A program made the translations under genes and the position numbers. Below, in pieces: positions 61,105-64,000 of a stretch of 64,000 nt of DNA. Source of the stretch: Perognathus longimembris pacificus (taxonomy: Eukaryota > Chordata > Mammalia > Rodentia > Heteromyidae). The notes under the pieces are model-generated. The model made no database searches, was not told the origin of the DNA, and was given only the letters and a program-made list of their open reading frames with translations. Positions within the stretch are counted from its first letter, which is position 1; each line of letters begins with the position of its first letter. Location of the stretch: the NCBI RefSeq assembly GCF_023159225.1, contig NC_063161.1:120504958-120568957 (forward strand), written 5' to 3'.

Positions 61105-61196
61105 CTTCTTAGTTTCTAGACCCAGACTTGAACCCTGTATCTGTACCTTTTGCTCACTGGCTAGTGCTCCACCAACTGAGCCATGCTTCCAACTCC
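61105..61196 (-). mobile_element. ID-type SINE, old
   Basis: Antisense: AGACTTGAACCCTGTATC to CCAACTGAGCCATGCTTCC. Confidence 0.6.
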
Positions 61197-61474
61197 CCTT
61201 TGTGTTTTATTAACCACATTTTAACTATAGAACAGACACATTTATACTCAGGAAAGCCAGAAAAATAGAAGAAAAAATGTGTTCCAGGTAAAAGTAAAAA
61301 AACGAGCAGGAATTATATTTTGATTAGGTAAAAGACCTGTAGCTTTAGGTCTAAACTTTCTTAACAAAGATCCAGAAACACAACAAATCAAAGAAAGGTT
61401 GGACAAATGGAATTGCCTTAAACTGCAGTGCTTCTGATGGCAAAGGACATAGCTAGCAAGATAAATAGAAAGCC

Positions 61475-62844
61475 TCTTTTTATCTACCTTCTTTCTGATT
61501 GGCCTTTCTTGATGGCTTTCATGTCTTTGCTATAATTTTCTCTTAGGTTCTGTATGGACTTCATTAATTTGGTTCTGGATGCTGTTCTCTCAAATCTTTT
61601 AGCTGAGTAGCTATCTTTTCATAGGACTCTTTTTCCTTCTGTTGGAGTTCATTGTGTTTGTGGAAGCCATGAATTCCTCTATTAATTTACGGTTGGCTTT
61701 ATCACGTTCACGTGTTAATCTTGGGCTCGGCTCTTCAAGCTCTAGATTACTTGTCTGAAGAGATTCAAACTTTTCATTTATCATTTTCATCAGCAGACTG
61801 TCCTCTAGGTCTTTGACTGCTCTGTTTCCTGCTTATTTTGTGTGGGAGATGAGATTCTCTGACTTGCCATCTTTCTTGTGTTTCTTCTGCCCATTTGGAT
61901 TGGGAATGCCAATCTACAAGCACCTGTGAGCACAGTTTAAGACCCAAAGCAAACCTTACCAAGTCCTGTTGTATAAATCTTAGAGGTTCACAATCATAGA
62001 CAGGTAACTTCCCTCTCTTTTTTGTATATAAACACAGGTTTAGTGTCCCCACAAAATACAATTTTAAAATTAAAAACCAACTCTGAGCCCTGTATTCACT
62101 AGCTAAATTATACACAGTTATAACCATTTGTCATTGCTAAAATACGGAACCAACCCAGATGTCCCTCAGTAGATGAGTGGATCAGGAAAATGTGGTACAT
62201 ATACACAATGGAATTCTATGCCCCATTCGTAAGGAAATGGAAAGACTTGGAAAAAATCATACTATATAAAGTAAGGCAGAACCAAAGAGACATGGACGCT
62301 ATGGTTTCCCTCATAGGAAATAATTAGTACATTTTGAGGTTAGTCATAGCAGAAGATCAAATAGCCCAATAACTATACCCATATGAACACATAAGGTGAT
62401 GCTAAGTGAAATGAAATCCACGTTATGGAAACAAGTGGTATATCATTGTTGTAATTATTTTCAACATGCCATGTGAAACAGTACCCTTTTCTCTCTTCTT
62501 TTTTCTCTCTCATATTCCCTTCCTGTGGTTTTACCCCCTGCTATCACTGTATCTGATCCTAGTACCCTGGATACTGCACATATGTGTATTAGAACTAGGA
62601 AAGGGAAAGGGAATATTAAAATTGAGAGACAAAGGATAAAAAGACAAAACATTCCAAAAGCAATACTTACAAAACCATTTGGTGTAAACCAACTGTACAA
62701 CTCATGGGAGGAAGAGGGAAAGGGGGAGAGGGAAGGGGGTGGAAAATGAGAGAGGAGCTAACAAGTTGGATAAGAAAGGTACTCACTGCCTTGCATACGA
62801 AACTGTAACCCCTCTGTACTTCACTGTGACAATAAAGAAAAATA
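61475..62844 (+). mobile_element. Younger L1 inserted in the old L1, with inverted 5' part
   Basis: AAGATAAATAGAAAGCC at 61458-61474 and 62845-62861 is the 17-base duplication; removing the insert restores the old L1. About 62108-62844 is the ORF2 end and 3' UTR on the plus strand. About 61475-62107 does not match ORF2 and reads better on the minus strand as 5' UTR/ORF1-like sequence, rich in Lys, Glu and Gln. The middle of the element is deleted. Confidence 0.88.
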
Positions 62845-63276
62845 AAGATAAATAGAAAGCCCACAGATTGGGAGAAGATCTTTACCAGCCATATAACAGA
62901 CAAGGGCCTCATATCTGTAATATACTTAGAACTAAAAAAAAATAAATCCCCCAAAACAAATCCTCGAAGAAACAACTGCTCCATTAGTAAGTGGGCTAAA
63001 GACGTAAAGAGAGATGTCTCTGAAGAGGAAATGAGAATGGCCAATAGACACATGAAGAAATTGCCAACATCTCTGGCCATGAAAGAAATGCAAATATAAA
63101 TGACATTGAGATTCCACCTCACCCCAGTTAGAATGTCCATTATCAAGAAAACTAATAACAACAGATGCTGGTAGGGATGTGGCCAAAAAGGAATGCTACT
63201 ATACTGTTCGTGGAAGTGCAAACTTGTTTAACCACTCTGGTAAGCAGTGTGGAGTTTCCTCAAAAGACTAAACATA

Positions 63277-63488
63277 AGGCCTGGGGAGCCTAGTGGCAAG
63301 AGTGCTTGCCTCGTGTACATGAGGCCCTGGGTTCAATTCCCCAGCACCACATATACAGAAAATGGCCAGAAGTGGCGCTGTGGCTCAAGTGGCAGTGTGC
63401 TAGCCTTGAGCAAAAAGAAGCCAGGGACAGTGTTCAGGCCCTGAGTCCAAGCCCCAGGACTGGCCAAAAAAAAAAAAGAAAAGAAAAG
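63277..63488 (+). mobile_element. IDL-Geo SINE inside the old L1
   Basis: Near-consensus sense copy with A/AAAAG tail, flanked by AAAAGACTAAACATA at 63262-63276 and 63489-63503. It interrupts L1 ORF2. Confidence 0.96.
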
Positions 63489-64000
63489 AAAAGACTAAAC
63501 ATAGAGCTCCCCTTTGATCCTGCAACTGCACTTCGAGTCATTTACCCAAATGATCACAAACAAGGCCATATTAAAGCTATCAGCACAACCATTTTCATAG
63601 CAGCATTATTTACCATCACTAAGATACGGAACCAACCCAGATGCCCCTCAGGAGATGAATGGATCAAGAAAATGTGGTACATATACACAATGGAAGTCTA
63701 TATTTCCATCAGAAAGAATGACATTGTCCCATTCATAAGGAAATGGAAAGCCTTGGAAAAATATCATATGAAGTCAAGTGAGCCAGACCCAAAGAAACAT
63801 AAATTGCATGGTTTCCCTCATTTTTAATAATTAGTATATGTCTAGGATAGTTCTAGCAGAGGATAGCTGTGTAGATTATGATCATATAAGATGATGCTAA
63901 TCAAAATGAACTCCAAGATATGGAAACAAATGGTTTTTCATTGTTGTTATTTTTAATGTACTATGTGAAATTATTTCTTTTGGTTTATCCCCTGTTGTCA

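Larger units (their letters stand above)
57118..64000 (+). other. FOCAD intron continuing beyond the window
   Basis: It opens with the donor gtaagg at 57118. It contains SINEs, an L1 3' end (58450-59063) and a nested L1 cluster from about 61311. Stretches 57130-58190 and 60130-61100 show no gene or repeat that I recognise. Confidence 0.75.
61311..64000 (+). mobile_element. Old L1 ORF2/3' region, split by two later insertions
   Basis: Segments 61311-61474, 62845-63276 and 63504-64000 read consecutively as L1 ORF2 in sense orientation: DKWNCLKLQ-like, then the CW-GCG equivalent, then ALFTITKIRNQPRCP and KMWYIYTME, then 3' UTR at the edge. Stops and frameshifts are present. The element continues beyond the window. 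Confidence 0.9.

Noticed and set aside
61325..61345. AGGTAAAAGACCT resembling the start of the next FOCAD exon
   Set aside because: It has no proper acceptor, and the downstream translation follows L1 ORF2, not focadhesin.
62667..63221. Minus-strand open frame of 184 codons
   Set aside because: It is antisense to the old L1 ORF2 and crosses the tail of the nested L1.

Overview
This is a piece of a mammalian chromosome, almost entirely intronic, carrying the 5' coding part of FOCAD (focadhesin) on the + strand. Six coding exons can be placed exactly by AG/GT splice sites and unbroken reading frame: 5955-6050 (with the start codon at 5994), 8676-8750, 11597-11751, 31291-31395, 49965-50066 and 56913-57117. 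Joined, they give the first 233 residues with no frameshift or stop. I identified the gene by recalling human focadhesin, not by a search. The gene runs off the right edge, and its 5' non-coding exons and promoter are not recognisable on the left.

The first intron after the start codon holds a hairpin at 6671-6754 that matches the human mir-491 precursor almost base for base. MIR491 lies inside FOCAD in human too. Both mature arms carry a substitution in the seed, which is the most notable biological observation here.

The source is probably a geomyoid rodent (kangaroo rat, pocket mouse or pocket gopher). About 13 copies of a dimeric SINE match the published IDL-Geo structure: an ID-like tRNA-derived left half and a Geo right half. 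A second, older family of about 17 copies has the same right half behind a 7SL/B1-like left half. Both families lie mostly antisense to FOCAD.

Layout: 1-5954, upstream or intronic DNA with a roughly 700-base pyrimidine tract; 6051-11596, two short introns with mir-491, a solo LTR and a purine tract just before exon 3; 11752-31290, a long SINE-rich intron with a short class II provirus (IAP-like, tRNA-Phe primer site) at 21703-23264; 31396-49964, a second long intron with three L1 insertions, two of them with inverted 5' parts, and a 23-copy hexanucleotide array; 50067-56912, a repeat-poor intron; 57118-64000, an intron ending in an old L1 that was split by a younger inverted L1 and then by a SINE.

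Most young insertions can be bounded to the base by their target-site duplications. I see no second protein-coding gene, no tRNA or rRNA gene, no CRISPR and no bacterial-type system. Nearly all long open frames are low-complexity tracts or L1 fragments.
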